A stretch of DNA of 64,000 nucleotides from Lederbergia citri (GTDB lineage Bacteria; Bacillota; Bacilli; Bacillales; Bacillaceae_C), in contig NZ_JAGYPG010000004.1 in assembly GCF_018343625.1 (NCBI RefSeq), positions 251,102 through 315,101 of the forward strand, in the 5' to 3' direction. A program made the translations under genes and the position numbers. Of the stretch, positions 15,893-24,922 are shown piece after piece. The notes beneath the pieces were generated by a model. The model saw only the letters and a list, made by a program, of their open reading frames with translations. It made no database searches and had not been told where the DNA came from. Position 1 is the stretch's first letter, and each line of letters starts with the position of its first letter.

Positions 15893-16910
15893 AATTCGCT
15901 AAAACCTTTTTTAAAGTTTCTATATTTTTATGCATTATACTAAAGTAATCTTCTTTATTCTTTAGATCATTTTCTGTAATGTATTCCAAGTTATGCAATG
16001 TAACAGGTGTAGTTCCTGTCTCTTTTTTTACAACATCTGCAACTTTTGTTACTGGATTTTGGTCGTAAATAATATAGGAAATATGATGCTCATTAGCTGT
16101 TTCTATAATGGTTTGCAGCTGTTTTTGAGATGGTTCATTTTCAGGACTTAATCCAGAAATGCTAATTTGCTTAAGGCCATATCGATGTTCCCAATATCCA
16201 TAGGAAGCATGAGAAACCAAAATTTCTTTATGGTCAGCAGCATCGACTGTCTTTTGCAAATCATTGTCTATTTGTTCTAGTTCTTGTTTAACATCTTGGA
16301 AGTTTTTTTCAAAATCGTCTTTCGCTGAAGGCATTGCCTCAGTAAGTGCATCTTTAATATTTTCAGCAATCTTAATTGCATGGATAGGATCTAACCAAAT
16401 ATGAGGATCTTTGTCGTGATGATGATCGTGCTCATCATCCGCATGTTCATGATCATCATGTTCGTCAGCGTTTGCATTGTCGTGATCTGCTTCGTCAGGC
16501 CCATGGTCGTGATCATCTTGGCCACTTAAAAAATCAATTCCATTTGAAGCTTCTACCATCTTAACTTTTTCTTTTGATAATGAACTTTTTGTATTATTAA
16601 TAAAAGGTTCGAGACCTGCCCCATTAAAAATGAAAAGATCTGCATCTGCTATATCCATCATCGTTCTCATTGTTGGTTCGAACGAATGAGCGTCTGCTCC
16701 AGGAGGATAAACACTTTTTACTTCTACATGATTACCGCCGACTTTTTTGGTGAAATCTTCAATCGGAAATATCGTTGTATAAACAGTTAGCTTAGTTTCA
16801 TTATTTTTGTTTTCTGATTGATCAGTTTTAGCTGATGAATCTGTATTACATCCACCTAATAGAGCAGAAGTGATCAAAAATATCACGAAAAAGATAGATT
16901 TTATTTTCAT
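15891..16910 (-). CDS. znuA: Zinc ABC transporter substrate-binding lipoprotein ZnuA
   Basis: Extracytoplasmic zinc-binding protein that would deliver Zn2+ to a ZnuBC-type importer. Lipobox ITSALLGGC (Cys at residue 21), then the cluster A-I fold; a His/Asp-rich loop (about residues 135-170, many HDHEH-type runs) is diagnostic for zinc rather than manganese binding. DPHIWLDP and VSHASYGYWEHRYGL supply ligands. 339 aa. No permease or ATPase gene adjoins it. A near-perfect Zur box (16989-17009) lies 79 nt upstream, so repression by zinc is expected. Confidence 0.94.
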   Translation of the reverse strand: MKIKSIFFVIFLITSALLGGCNTDSSAKTDQSENKNNETKLTVYTTIFPIEDFTKKVGGNHVEVKSVYPPGADAHSFEPTMRTMMDIADADLFIFNGAGLEPFINNTKSSLSKEKVKMVEASNGIDFLSGQDDHDHGPDEADHDNANADEHDDHEHADDEHDHHHDKDPHIWLDPIHAIKIAENIKDALTEAMPSAKDDFEKNFQDVKQELEQIDNDLQKTVDAADHKEILVSHASYGYWEHRYGLKQISISGLSPENEPSQKQLQTIIETANEHHISYIIYDQNPVTKVADVVKKETGTTPVTLHNLEYITENDLKNKEDYFSIMHKNIETLKKVLAN

Positions 16911-16988
16911 AAAAAAGTTCCTTTCTTTATTAAAGAGATCTAAAAGATTCTTACTATCATATATGAATTTATTACACTTTGAATATAT

Positions 16989-17009
16989 TAAACGTAATCA
17001 TTACGATTT
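16989..17009. promoter_or_regulatory. Zur box upstream of znuA
   Basis: CGTAAT-C-ATTACG core inside a 21-bp site with 19 of 21 matches to the B. subtilis Zur consensus; the mismatches are in the left arm. It lies between the ZagA-like gene and znuA. Confidence 0.8.
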
Positions 17010-17019
17010 GCAAGTCGTA

Positions 17020-18204
17020 TTATGCGTATGATGTGAAAGTGGGAAGAGGGTCATTTAGTTTGCTCCAGTCTGAAAGCATTTCATCGTCAGTTAATAAACA
17101 TTCGTCAAGCTGACTTTCAATTAAATTCTTCTCCATTTCTATTCCAATAAATACGAGCTCTATCATTCGATCACCGTATGTGGCATCCCAATTATCCAAT
17201 AACTCCGGTTCTTCCTTGAAAATGATGGCACGCTCATCTTCTGGGTATGCCGCAATCCAGTGACCGGCAGCTTGAACAGTAATAGATGTTCCAGCCTGTG
17301 AAAGGAGTCCTGCCCAATCATTTCTAGTTGCAAGCCAGAAAAAACCTTTTGCACGAATAACTTCTACTGGCCATTCCTCTAGCCATTGATTCAATCTTTC
17401 TGGATGGAATGGTCGTTTTCTTCTATAAACAAAAGAAGAAATGCCATATTCTTCTGTTTCTGGGATATGTTCTTCATTTAATTCCTTTATCCAGCCAGCT
17501 GCTTGACTGGCTTTTTCGAAATCAAAAGCTTGTGTGTTTATTAGGTCCTTTAGGGGGACATTTCCGAACGATGTTTGGATTAATTTTGCATCAGGATTTA
17601 AGATTTGCAGTACTCGTGAAAGTTCTTCCGCATCCGCCTTTTCTAAAAGATCGACTTTATTTAAAATGATGACGTTGGCAAATTCAATTTGATCGATTAA
17701 TAAGTCAACAACTTCTCTTTCATCAAATTCATTCGTTCCAATATTACGATCAAGTAAGCTTTCTCCAGAAGAAAAATCTGTCCAAAACCGATTAGCATCT
17801 ACGACTGTGACCATTGTATCCAGTCTGCATTTGCTTGTTAGGTCTATTCCGAGTTCCTCATCCAAATAGGTAAACGTTTGTGCGACGGGAATCGGCTCAC
17901 TTATACCCGTTGATTCAATTACGATATAATCGATATTTCCTGATTCAACTAATTTTTCAACTTCTATCATTAAGTCTTCACGTAATGTACAACAAATACA
18001 ACCATTTTGGAGTTCTACAAGTTTTTCCTCCGTTCTTCGAAAACCTCCAGAATGAATAAGATCTGCATCAATATTAACTTCACTCATATCATTGACTATG
18101 ACAGCAATACGAAGGCCATCTCTATTATGTAAAATCTGATTGAGGACAGTTGTTTTTCCAGCTCCTAAATATCCACTTAACACAGTAACAGGTATTTTTT
18201 CCAT
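17020..18204 (-). CDS. zagA: CobW/COG0523 family zinc GTPase metallochaperone (YciC/ZagA)
   Basis: G3E GTPase that in B. subtilis delivers zinc to folate synthesis under zinc starvation. Walker A SGYLGAGKTTVLN, the Zn-binding CxCC motif NGCICCTLRED, ESTGISEPIPVAQ, and NKVDL for guanine recognition are all intact; the C-terminal CobW_C domain is about residues 240-360. 394 aa, nearly co-linear with YciC. A perfect Zur box lies 17 nt upstream of its start codon. It is divergent from the YcgR-like permease, so one Zur box may control both directions. Confidence 0.95.
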   Translation of the reverse strand: MEKIPVTVLSGYLGAGKTTVLNQILHNRDGLRIAVIVNDMSEVNIDADLIHSGGFRRTEEKLVELQNGCICCTLREDLMIEVEKLVESGNIDYIVIESTGISEPIPVAQTFTYLDEELGIDLTSKCRLDTMVTVVDANRFWTDFSSGESLLDRNIGTNEFDEREVVDLLIDQIEFANVIILNKVDLLEKADAEELSRVLQILNPDAKLIQTSFGNVPLKDLINTQAFDFEKASQAAGWIKELNEEHIPETEEYGISSFVYRRKRPFHPERLNQWLEEWPVEVIRAKGFFWLATRNDWAGLLSQAGTSITVQAAGHWIAAYPEDERAIIFKEEPELLDNWDATYGDRMIELVFIGIEMEKNLIESQLDECLLTDDEMLSDWSKLNDPLPTFTSYA

Positions 18205-18220
18205 ATGTATCTCCCTTCTT

Positions 18221-18241
18221 AAATCGTAATCATTACGATTT
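18221..18241. promoter_or_regulatory. Perfect Zur box between zagA and ycgR-like genes
   Basis: The 21-bp palindrome has arms AAATCGTAAT and ATTACGATTT around a central C, identical to the B. subtilis Zur consensus. It sits 17 nt before zagA and 174 nt before the divergent permease. Confidence 0.92.
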
Positions 18242-18414
18242 GTATCGTATAATAAAAAAATAAAATTGGCAAGTGGATAATTTTATTTTATGTTTTTATT
18301 GTTCTGATATGAATGATAAACTTTAGTATCGGAAAAAAATCACATTTTGTTATTTAGATAATTTTTGTTTTAATAGTATAAGCATAGATTTGAATCTTTA
18401 AGGGAGTAAAAATT

Positions 18415-19296
18415 ATGTCCAGTCAACTTTTTCTACAATTCAATACTATTTTTATTAGTATTTTAATAGAATCATTACCCTTTATTATGTTAGCTGTCAT
18501 TATTTCCGGATTGATACAAGTATTTGTAACGGATGAGATGCTGGCAAAAGTGATTCCGAAAAATCGTTTTCTGTCTGTTTTATCGGCTACATCACTGGGA
18601 GCCATTTTTCCTGCCTGTGAATGTGGGATTATTCCGATTGCCCGCAGATTAATGGCAAAAGGGGTGCCTCTTCATGCAGCAGTTGCATTTATGCTTACTG
18701 GACCAGTCATCAATCCAGTCGTATTATTTTCTACGTATGTTGCATTCGGAAATAGTTGGAAGATGGCATTATACCGCGGTGGACTTTCGTTTATGGTTGC
18801 ATTGTTAGTAGGATTTATCCTTTCGTTTCAATTCAAGGATTCACAATTAAAGCATATGCTGACACGCCAAGTTCCTATACGAAATGTTGCAAAGAGTAAA
18901 AAGATTCTTAGTACGTTAAAACATATGATTGATGAGTTTTTCACGGTAGGGAAGTATTTAATACTAGGTGCGCTGGTTGCTGCCGCTGTACAAACTTTTA
19001 TGAAAACATCTACATTGACAGCAATTGGTCATGGGGAATATTCCTCATCCTTAGTCATGATGGGCTTAGCCTATATATTGTCACTATGTTCATCTGCTGA
19101 TGCTTTTATTGCCGCTTCATTCAGAAGCACATTTTCAACAGGTGCATTGATTGCCTTTTTAGTGTTCGGAGCAAAATTTGATATTAAAAATACATTAATG
19201 ATGCTCGGAGTTTTCAAAACGAAGTTCGTCTTTTTCTTATTTATGTATACAGCTATATTAGTATTCTTAGGTTCACTCTTAATACCTAATTTATAG
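18415..19296 (+). CDS. UPF0718 family permease (YcgR-like), module 1
   Basis: 293 aa, about eight transmembrane segments. The family-defining CEC motif is present (FPACECGIIPIARRL), followed by GPVINPVV and a second half SLCSSADAFIAASF. Members of this permease family are poorly characterised; the pairing with a YcgQ-like protein and CobW GTPases, next to Zur boxes, suggests metal or metal-cofactor transport here (inference). AGGGAG precedes ATG. The YcgQ-like gene follows after 18 nt. Confidence 0.88.
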   Translation: MSSQLFLQFNTIFISILIESLPFIMLAVIISGLIQVFVTDEMLAKVIPKNRFLSVLSATSLGAIFPACECGIIPIARRLMAKGVPLHAAVAFMLTGPVINPVVLFSTYVAFGNSWKMALYRGGLSFMVALLVGFILSFQFKDSQLKHMLTRQVPIRNVAKSKKILSTLKHMIDEFFTVGKYLILGALVAAAVQTFMKTSTLTAIGHGEYSSSLVMMGLAYILSLCSSADAFIAASFRSTFSTGALIAFLVFGAKFDIKNTLMMLGVFKTKFVFFLFMYTAILVFLGSLLIPNL

Positions 19297-19314
19297 AGAA
19301 GGGAGATTTGCTCG

Positions 19315-20151
19315 ATGCTTCGATGCTGGATTTTGCTTGGCTTTTCATTCCTGTTTATGCATTTACATGCGACTGGTAATATTTCAAAATATATTAATTT
19401 GAAGTATTCATCCCTATCTTTTATTGCAATCTTTGTTTTTCTTTTCTTTATGCTCGTTCAGTTATATCTCACGATGAGAGATGGGAAAGACGACGAGGAG
19501 TTGAACGATATATGTGGTTGTGGAATCGACCATTCTCAGGAAGAGAAGTCATGGAAAGAAAAACTAAGCTATCCCATTTTCATCTTTCCGATTTTATCGG
19601 CATTATTACTTCCCATCGCCACTTTGGATTCCAATATTGTAGCGGCAAAAGGATTTAATTTTGAAGTGTATAATGATCATGATCCATATAGTACCCATCA
19701 ATTTCTTGAACCCGATACGAGTATCTTTTACGGTCAGGAAGGTTTCGATGAACTGATGAAGGAAGCAATGGGGCAGTTCGGAAATAAAGATCGACTAATA
19801 TTAAAGGACCCGGATTTCCTCTTAGGGATGGAAACTATTTATAAAAATCCTGGATACTTTATTGGGAAAACAATTGGTTTTAAAGGATTCACATACGTTG
19901 ATAAAGAAACAAACGAAGTTTTCTTATTTCGGTTTGGAATGATTCACTGTGTCGCTGATTCTGGTGTCTTTGGAATGCTTCTTGAACTGCCACAAGGAGA
20001 AACATTTCATAATGATGAATGGTTGGAGGTAGAAGGTACGATGGATTCTATCTATTATCAGCCTTTCAAAAAAACCATTCCTATCTTAAAAGTGAATAAA
20101 CTTAAAAAAATTGAGGAACCGAAAGACCCTTATGTTTACAGGGTTTATTAA
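19315..20151 (+). CDS. TIGR03943/UPF0703 family protein (YcgQ-like), module 1
   Basis: 278 aa. Two N-terminal transmembrane segments (residues 3-20, 32-55), a cytosolic Cys motif CGCGIDH, a third membrane segment (about 85-105), then an extracytoplasmic domain with two blocks: YKNPGYFIGKTIGFKGFTY and FRFGMIHCVADSGVFGMLL. Conserved Cys and the CxCxxDH motif fit metal binding. Translationally close to the YcgR-like permease, forming the known YcgR-YcgQ pair. Function unproven. Confidence 0.88.
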   Translation: MLRCWILLGFSFLFMHLHATGNISKYINLKYSSLSFIAIFVFLFFMLVQLYLTMRDGKDDEELNDICGCGIDHSQEEKSWKEKLSYPIFIFPILSALLLPIATLDSNIVAAKGFNFEVYNDHDPYSTHQFLEPDTSIFYGQEGFDELMKEAMGQFGNKDRLILKDPDFLLGMETIYKNPGYFIGKTIGFKGFTYVDKETNEVFLFRFGMIHCVADSGVFGMLLELPQGETFHNDEWLEVEGTMDSIYYQPFKKTIPILKVNKLKKIEEPKDPYVYRVY

Positions 20152-20268
20152 GCAACGTAATTATTAAACTTTAATTAGTAATATATTAAATGTGATAATA
20201 TGCTAGGATACAATCATAGAATAGTTATCAATAATCGAATAAATAGTCAAGCTTAAAGGAGTGATACT

Positions 20269-21234
20269 ATGAAAAACGAGAGAAGGATTCCTGTTTTTGT
20301 ATTAAGTGGTTTTCTAGGGAGTGGAAAGACAACTGTCTTGTTGAAGATGCTTGAACATTGCAAGAACAAGGGATGGCAGCCTGGTATCATTCTAAATGAA
20401 CTTGGGGAAGCAAATGTCGAGAGCCATTTATTCGAAAACGAAAAAGTGTTTGAATTACTAAACGGCTGTATTTGTTGTACGATCCAAGATGATTTAAAAG
20501 AAACAATTGACGAGCTAATGTTAGAAATGGAAGAGCAGCCTTTGGACATTTTATTTATTGAAGGGACCGGAGTGGCTAATCCCCTTGAAATTCAAGAAGT
20601 TTTATTAAGCAGTCAATATTTAGATCAGTTTGAATTAATGTCAATTATTACTGTGTTGGATGCTAGTCATTATTTAGAGTATCAAAGCATCTTTTCAAGT
20701 TCCGCCGAAGTTCGCAATTTGATGAAGGAACAAACCGTATGTGGAAGCCTGTTATTATTAAATAAAACGGATCTAGTTCCTTCAGGGCAACTCGAGAAAA
20801 TCAAACAAAAAATTACGAAAATAGCTGGACAAGGTAAAGTAATGATCGAAAGTGTGTATGGACAATTAGATCCAGAAATTCTTTTTGAAAAGCGAATCCA
20901 ATCCGTATTTATTGGAAACAGCCATGGAAACGATCATTCACATCATCAACATCATCATCATTCAACCGTTCAAGCAATTAAGTTGGAGAATGTTCCAACA
21001 CTAAAGCAAAAGATATTTGAAAAGTGGTTGAAGCAACTGCCTCCCAATGTTTTGCGGGGAAAGGGAATTATTGAAATAGAAGGATCAAAGCAATTGTACA
21101 GTTTTCAATATGCTTCAAATAAGGTGACATTTTCCCTAGTTCCTCAGTCTTTAAATCGTCAACCTGTCATTATTCTTATTGGAATGGGATTAGAAGAGAA
21201 TCAAATTCATGACCATTGGAAGCAATTAGTATAG
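20269..21234 (+). CDS. CobW/COG0523 family GTPase, second copy
   Basis: 321 aa G3E GTPase with Walker A SGFLGSGKTTVLL, NGCICCTIQDDL (CxCC), EGTGVANP and NKTDL. A His-rich stretch before the C-terminal domain (HGNDHSHHQHHHHS, about residues 222-235) should bind zinc or nickel. Shorter and more divergent than the zagA product, so probably a separate chaperone dedicated to the permease module just downstream. GGAG precedes ATG 20269. No clear Zur box here; only a degenerate match near 20152-20172. Confidence 0.92.
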   Translation: MKNERRIPVFVLSGFLGSGKTTVLLKMLEHCKNKGWQPGIILNELGEANVESHLFENEKVFELLNGCICCTIQDDLKETIDELMLEMEEQPLDILFIEGTGVANPLEIQEVLLSSQYLDQFELMSIITVLDASHYLEYQSIFSSSAEVRNLMKEQTVCGSLLLLNKTDLVPSGQLEKIKQKITKIAGQGKVMIESVYGQLDPEILFEKRIQSVFIGNSHGNDHSHHQHHHHSTVQAIKLENVPTLKQKIFEKWLKQLPPNVLRGKGIIEIEGSKQLYSFQYASNKVTFSLVPQSLNRQPVIILIGMGLEENQIHDHWKQLV

Positions 21235-21269
21235 TAGTAACTAAGTAAAAAAATGACAAGGATTGGTGT

Positions 21270-22280
21270 TTGATTATGCGGGGACAAGGAAGTGCTTGGC
21301 TTAAAGAAGGGACAGGGTTATTGCTTATCGGAACACTACTCTTTTTATTTCTTTTTGCCGAGTTCACAAAAATACAAGGTGCAATTCCCAAAAGCTTATT
21401 AAATGTGAATACGATCTTTCTAAGCATTATTTTAGAGGCTTTGCCGTTCGTATTACTCGGTGTATTCGTTTCAGCATTGATTCAAACTTTTGTAGCAGAG
21501 GAAACAGTTCAGAAATATATACCTAAGAATCCTTTAATTGCTATTGTCCCTGCGGCAATTTTAAGCGCAATCTTTCCTGTTTGTGAATGTGCCATTATTC
21601 CAGTTGTAAGAAGACTCATAAAAAAAGGGATGCCATTGCATATTGGGGTTATTTTTATCGTAGGGGCGCCGATATTAAATCCGATTGTCTTTGCAGCGAC
21701 GTATTATGCTTTTCAGACTACTCCTAGCATCGCTTATGCTCGAATGGGATTGGCGTTTGTTCTTGCGATTGTAATCGGAGGGCTTACTTATGCTTTTTTC
21801 CGGAATCGTGACCATTTAAAGTGGACAACAAATGAATTGTTGGATAGACCTGTTGAATCAATCGGCCAAGAGACAAATAAACTCAAATCGACCTTTTTCC
21901 ATGCTAGCGACGAGTTTTTTGATATGGGCAAATATTTGATCATGGGAGCAATGATCGCAAGCTTATTTCAGACGTTCTTTGACAGAAATGTATTAATTAG
22001 CATGGGTACGAGTGACACAGCATCTCCTCTTATTATGATGGGTTTCGGGTTTGTTTTATCGCTTTGCTCGGAAGCCGATGCATTTGTAGCATCCTCGTTT
22101 GCACATACATTTTCCACAGGCTCGCTTCTTGCATTTCTAGTATATGGTCCGATGCTAGATTTAAAAAATACGATCATGATGTTTGCATACTTTCGGGCTA
22201 AATTTGTCATCGGTTTTATGGTTATTGTAACGGTATCTGTTTACGCGGTGATTTTAATCTATCAATATTGGTTTTTGTGA
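21270..22280 (+). CDS. UPF0718 family permease (YcgR-like), module 2
   Basis: 336 aa, a diverged paralogue of the 18415 gene with an extra N-terminal membrane segment (residues 14-32). Same landmarks: FPVCECAIIPVVRRL, GAPILNPIV and SLCSEADAFVASSF. TTG at 21270 has AAGGA at 7 nt; ATG at 21276 is the other option. It lies between a CobW GTPase and a YcgQ paralogue, and the downstream gene starts 10 nt after its stop. Confidence 0.88.
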   Translation: MIMRGQGSAWLKEGTGLLLIGTLLFLFLFAEFTKIQGAIPKSLLNVNTIFLSIILEALPFVLLGVFVSALIQTFVAEETVQKYIPKNPLIAIVPAAILSAIFPVCECAIIPVVRRLIKKGMPLHIGVIFIVGAPILNPIVFAATYYAFQTTPSIAYARMGLAFVLAIVIGGLTYAFFRNRDHLKWTTNELLDRPVESIGQETNKLKSTFFHASDEFFDMGKYLIMGAMIASLFQTFFDRNVLISMGTSDTASPLIMMGFGFVLSLCSEADAFVASSFAHTFSTGSLLAFLVYGPMLDLKNTIMMFAYFRAKFVIGFMVIVTVSVYAVILIYQYWFL

Positions 22281-22290
22281 GGTGCTAGAG

Positions 22291-23307
22291 ATGCAGAAAG
22301 AACGGGATTACAGTTTTCATGTTTACTTGCGTGGAATTATTTTGATCGGTTTTTTTCTATTACTGTTTAAGCTAATTGTAACCGGTAATATCCAAAGCTT
22401 TATAGCACCAAAAATGGTCCCGTTTTCTTATTTTTCTATCGCTGTTTTATTAATTTTGGGTGTGATTCAAATTTGGAGAAGCGGGTCAAAGAATAAAGAA
22501 GAACTTTACTGTAATTGCGGATTTGACCATAATCAAAATGGTTCGCCTTTACAATCGATTTTGATTTATTCCATTTTTTTATTGCCCGTACTGACAGGAC
22601 TATTGTTTCCGATTACGACCCTTGATAGTTCGGTAGCTGCAAAGAGGGGGATAAAATACGGCTCTAGTCTATATACTCAACCACCAGAGATGAATACTGA
22701 TAATTCCTTAGATACTTCACTAGCAGAAGAGTATTTAGATAATCCAGAAGAATATATGGCTGATATAGATAAAAGAATTGAATCGGAATCTCAAGATGGG
22801 GTAGAGGGAAGCGAAGCAGGAAATGGAAATGCGGACGGAACTAGTGGACTTGGAACGAATCAAGATGGCAGCGATGTAAGGATTATGACATCCGAAGATC
22901 AAGAAAAGTTAAAAAATGAGCTGTTACATAGCGATAAAGTTGTAGTGGACGATGATCAATATCTTGCAATTTTGAACATACTTCATGAAAATCCTAGTTT
23001 ATTTATTGGCAAAGAAATTGAGATTGTCGGTTTTGTTTATAAGGAGCCAGACTTTGAAAAAGATCAATTTGTTGTTGCGCGGTTTGGAGTATCTTGTTGT
23101 ATTGCCGATGCTTCTGTATATGGAATCATATCAACGATAGAGAAGCAAGATCATATAGAAGAGGATCAATGGGTACGGGCGAGCGGTACGTTAACGACCA
23201 CGACAATGAACGATTGGGAGTTGCCATTTCTCCAAATTACAAACATAGAGAAGATTGACGAGCCAGAAAATCCATATGTGTATGAATATTACACACCTTT
23301 GAGTTAA
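22291..23307 (+). CDS. TIGR03943/UPF0703 family protein (YcgQ-like), module 2
   Basis: 338 aa paralogue of the 19315 gene: CNCGFDHNQNG corresponds to CGCGIDH, and ARFGVSCCIADASVYG to FRFGMIHCVADSGVFG, with one more Cys. Between the membrane part and the C-terminal domain there is a longer acidic, Gly/Ser/Asp-rich linker (about residues 115-210) absent from module 1. ATG at 22291 follows GAGGTG at 6 nt; an upstream GTG at 22282 is less likely. Last gene of the zinc cluster; a terminator follows. Confidence 0.88.
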   Translation: MQKERDYSFHVYLRGIILIGFFLLLFKLIVTGNIQSFIAPKMVPFSYFSIAVLLILGVIQIWRSGSKNKEELYCNCGFDHNQNGSPLQSILIYSIFLLPVLTGLLFPITTLDSSVAAKRGIKYGSSLYTQPPEMNTDNSLDTSLAEEYLDNPEEYMADIDKRIESESQDGVEGSEAGNGNADGTSGLGTNQDGSDVRIMTSEDQEKLKNELLHSDKVVVDDDQYLAILNILHENPSLFIGKEIEIVGFVYKEPDFEKDQFVVARFGVSCCIADASVYGIISTIEKQDHIEEDQWVRASGTLTTTTMNDWELPFLQITNIEKIDEPENPYVYEYYTPLS

Positions 23308-23308
23308 T

Positions 23309-23348
23309 AAAAAAGATGTGCCATTTTTAATGAGCACATCTTTTTTTA
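23309..23348. terminator. Bidirectional terminator
   Basis: Stem AAAAAAGATGTGC / GCACATCTTTTTTT; separates the convergent YcgQ-like and HTH-YkvA genes. Confidence 0.85.
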
Positions 23349-23999
23349 TTATTCACTACTATTTTCAAGTTTTGAAACGCGGTCTGCTACAATTTGTACA
23401 GCAATGGCATCGTCTAAATACCCAAACGGAAAAACGTAATCAGGTATAATGTCTGTTGATAAAATAAAATAAAGGAGTGCGCTTCCCAGGATTGATCGTT
23501 TTTCCTCAGATGTATGTTCATCGAGGTAAATTTGATGCATTTTTTTCAACTCATTCATAAATGGACCTGCTCCTCTTACCTGTTCCATTTTCGCCTCAAA
23601 CTCTTCACGAATCCTTTTTTCTCCTTCTTCAGTTAGTGCATACTGTTCGTACTTTACCAACTCTTGATGAACTTGCTCTATTTTAAATGTATCCCCTAAA
23701 AAGTTAGAGGTTACAAGAACTTGATGTATCGTATCAATTGATTCATACATATCAGACTCCATAGTATTATTTTCAACTTTTTCAATGTCATATCCTGCAG
23801 CTTGCAACAGTACTGCCATCGGAACGCCTAAATGATTCGCAAATTGTTGTAAATGAGAAGGTTTCGCCATCTGCTTATTATTTACAATTCTTGAAATCGT
23901 AGCAGTGTCAATTCCAGTCAGCATACTTAGCTTCCTCATTGAAAGCGATCGTTCCTTTAACAATGATTTTATTAAACTACCAAGATTTTCGTTGTTCAT
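23349..23999 (-). CDS. XRE-family HTH protein fused to YkvA (DUF1232) domain
   Basis: 216 aa from the ATG at 23999 (AAAGGAGG upstream; the longer open frame to 24071 lacks support). N-terminal XRE helix-turn-helix (about residues 8-65; LTGIDTATISRIVNNKQ), a helical middle, and a C-terminal YkvA membrane-associated motif (IIPDYVFPFGYLDDAIAV). A close paralogue sits at 26463-27107. HTH plus YkvA suggests a DNA-binding protein tethered to or sensing the membrane (inference). Divergent from ytaF. Confidence 0.85.
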   Translation of the reverse strand: MNNENLGSLIKSLLKERSLSMRKLSMLTGIDTATISRIVNNKQMAKPSHLQQFANHLGVPMAVLLQAAGYDIEKVENNTMESDMYESIDTIHQVLVTSNFLGDTFKIEQVHQELVKYEQYALTEEGEKRIREEFEAKMEQVRGAGPFMNELKKMHQIYLDEHTSEEKRSILGSALLYFILSTDIIPDYVFPFGYLDDAIAVQIVADRVSKLENSSE

Positions 24000-24123
24000 G
24001 ATAAAACCTCCTTTCTGTTTTAATAATATATGTTGAATAATTGTCAACGGTTTTGAGGTGGATAAGCACATTTATTCAATTTGAACAATAACATGTAACA
24101 AAAAATAGAGGAGTGTTTTTAAA

Positions 24124-24768
24124 ATGACAATTTGGTCTATGTGGCTTATCATTTTAGCTTTTGCAGTATCATCAAGCATTGATAATTTAGGAGTAGGTAT
24201 TTCTTATGGAATTCGCAAAATACACATCAGAACTGGTCCGAACTTTATGATTGCTGTGATTTGCTTTCTGTTTAGTATGGCAGGCATTTCATTTGGGCTT
24301 TGGCTTTCAAAAATTCTTCCGGGTATGCTCCCAGTTATCTTTGGATCATTTTTATTATTTGTTATTGGAATTAGGATCATTTTATTGGCGACCCCTCGCA
24401 AAAAAGAAACTGTAAATGTGGTTAACAAAACAGATGAGCATTCCAATCGAATTAAAGAGATATTAAAAAATCCTGAACTAGCAGATCTCGATAAGTCGGG
24501 ATATATTGGATGGGGGGAAGCAGTCCTTCTTGGGGTTGCGCTATCCGCAAATGCGCTTACGAATGGACTCGGTGCTGGTTTGCTTGGTTTATCACCACTT
24601 GCTATTTCTTTAACAGCTGCAATCGGAAGCTTTATCAGTGTTTGGGCAGGTGTGAATTTAGGTGCAAAGGTAGCCAAAGTTCGGATTGGATCATTCACTT
24701 TGGGACAATTTGGAACGGTTTTAAGTGGAGCCATCATATTGGTTATCGCTTTCACTGCATTCTTTTAA
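24124..24768 (+). CDS. ytaF: Sporulation membrane protein YtaF (MntP-like)
   Basis: 214 aa, six transmembrane segments in two related halves (SIDNLGVGISYGI and SANALTNGLGAGL), with acidic membrane positions resembling the MntP manganese exporter family. YtaF is known as a sporulation protein in Bacillus; its transport substrate is unproven. GGAG precedes ATG. Monocistronic, with a bidirectional terminator about 100 nt downstream. Confidence 0.92.
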   Translation: MTIWSMWLIILAFAVSSSIDNLGVGISYGIRKIHIRTGPNFMIAVICFLFSMAGISFGLWLSKILPGMLPVIFGSFLLFVIGIRIILLATPRKKETVNVVNKTDEHSNRIKEILKNPELADLDKSGYIGWGEAVLLGVALSANALTNGLGAGLLGLSPLAISLTAAIGSFISVWAGVNLGAKVAKVRIGSFTLGQFGTVLSGAIILVIAFTAFF

Positions 24769-24870
24769 CAAAATGGGCTGTGAGTCATGTGAAAGTTTAT
24801 CTTACATTTTTCAATACTCACATGCCTTTTTCGTTTTTAATATTTTACGATATAAAGAAGAGTTTATGCT

Positions 24871-24922
24871 AAAAAGGTCATTCGTTTATTAGTTCGTAAG
24901 ACTATAAACGAATGACCTTTCT
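24871..24922. terminator. Bidirectional terminator
   Basis: 17-bp perfect stem AAAGGTCATTCGTTTAT and its complement with a 14-nt loop; T-rich on both sides. Confidence 0.75.

Noticed and set aside
20152..20172. Third Zur box before the second CobW gene
   Set aside because: Only about 14 of 21 positions match and the right arm is lost; may be chance in AT-rich DNA.
24204..24755. 183-codon minus-strand frame opposite ytaF
   Set aside because: Antisense shadow of a membrane-protein gene with no start signal and no recognisable motif.
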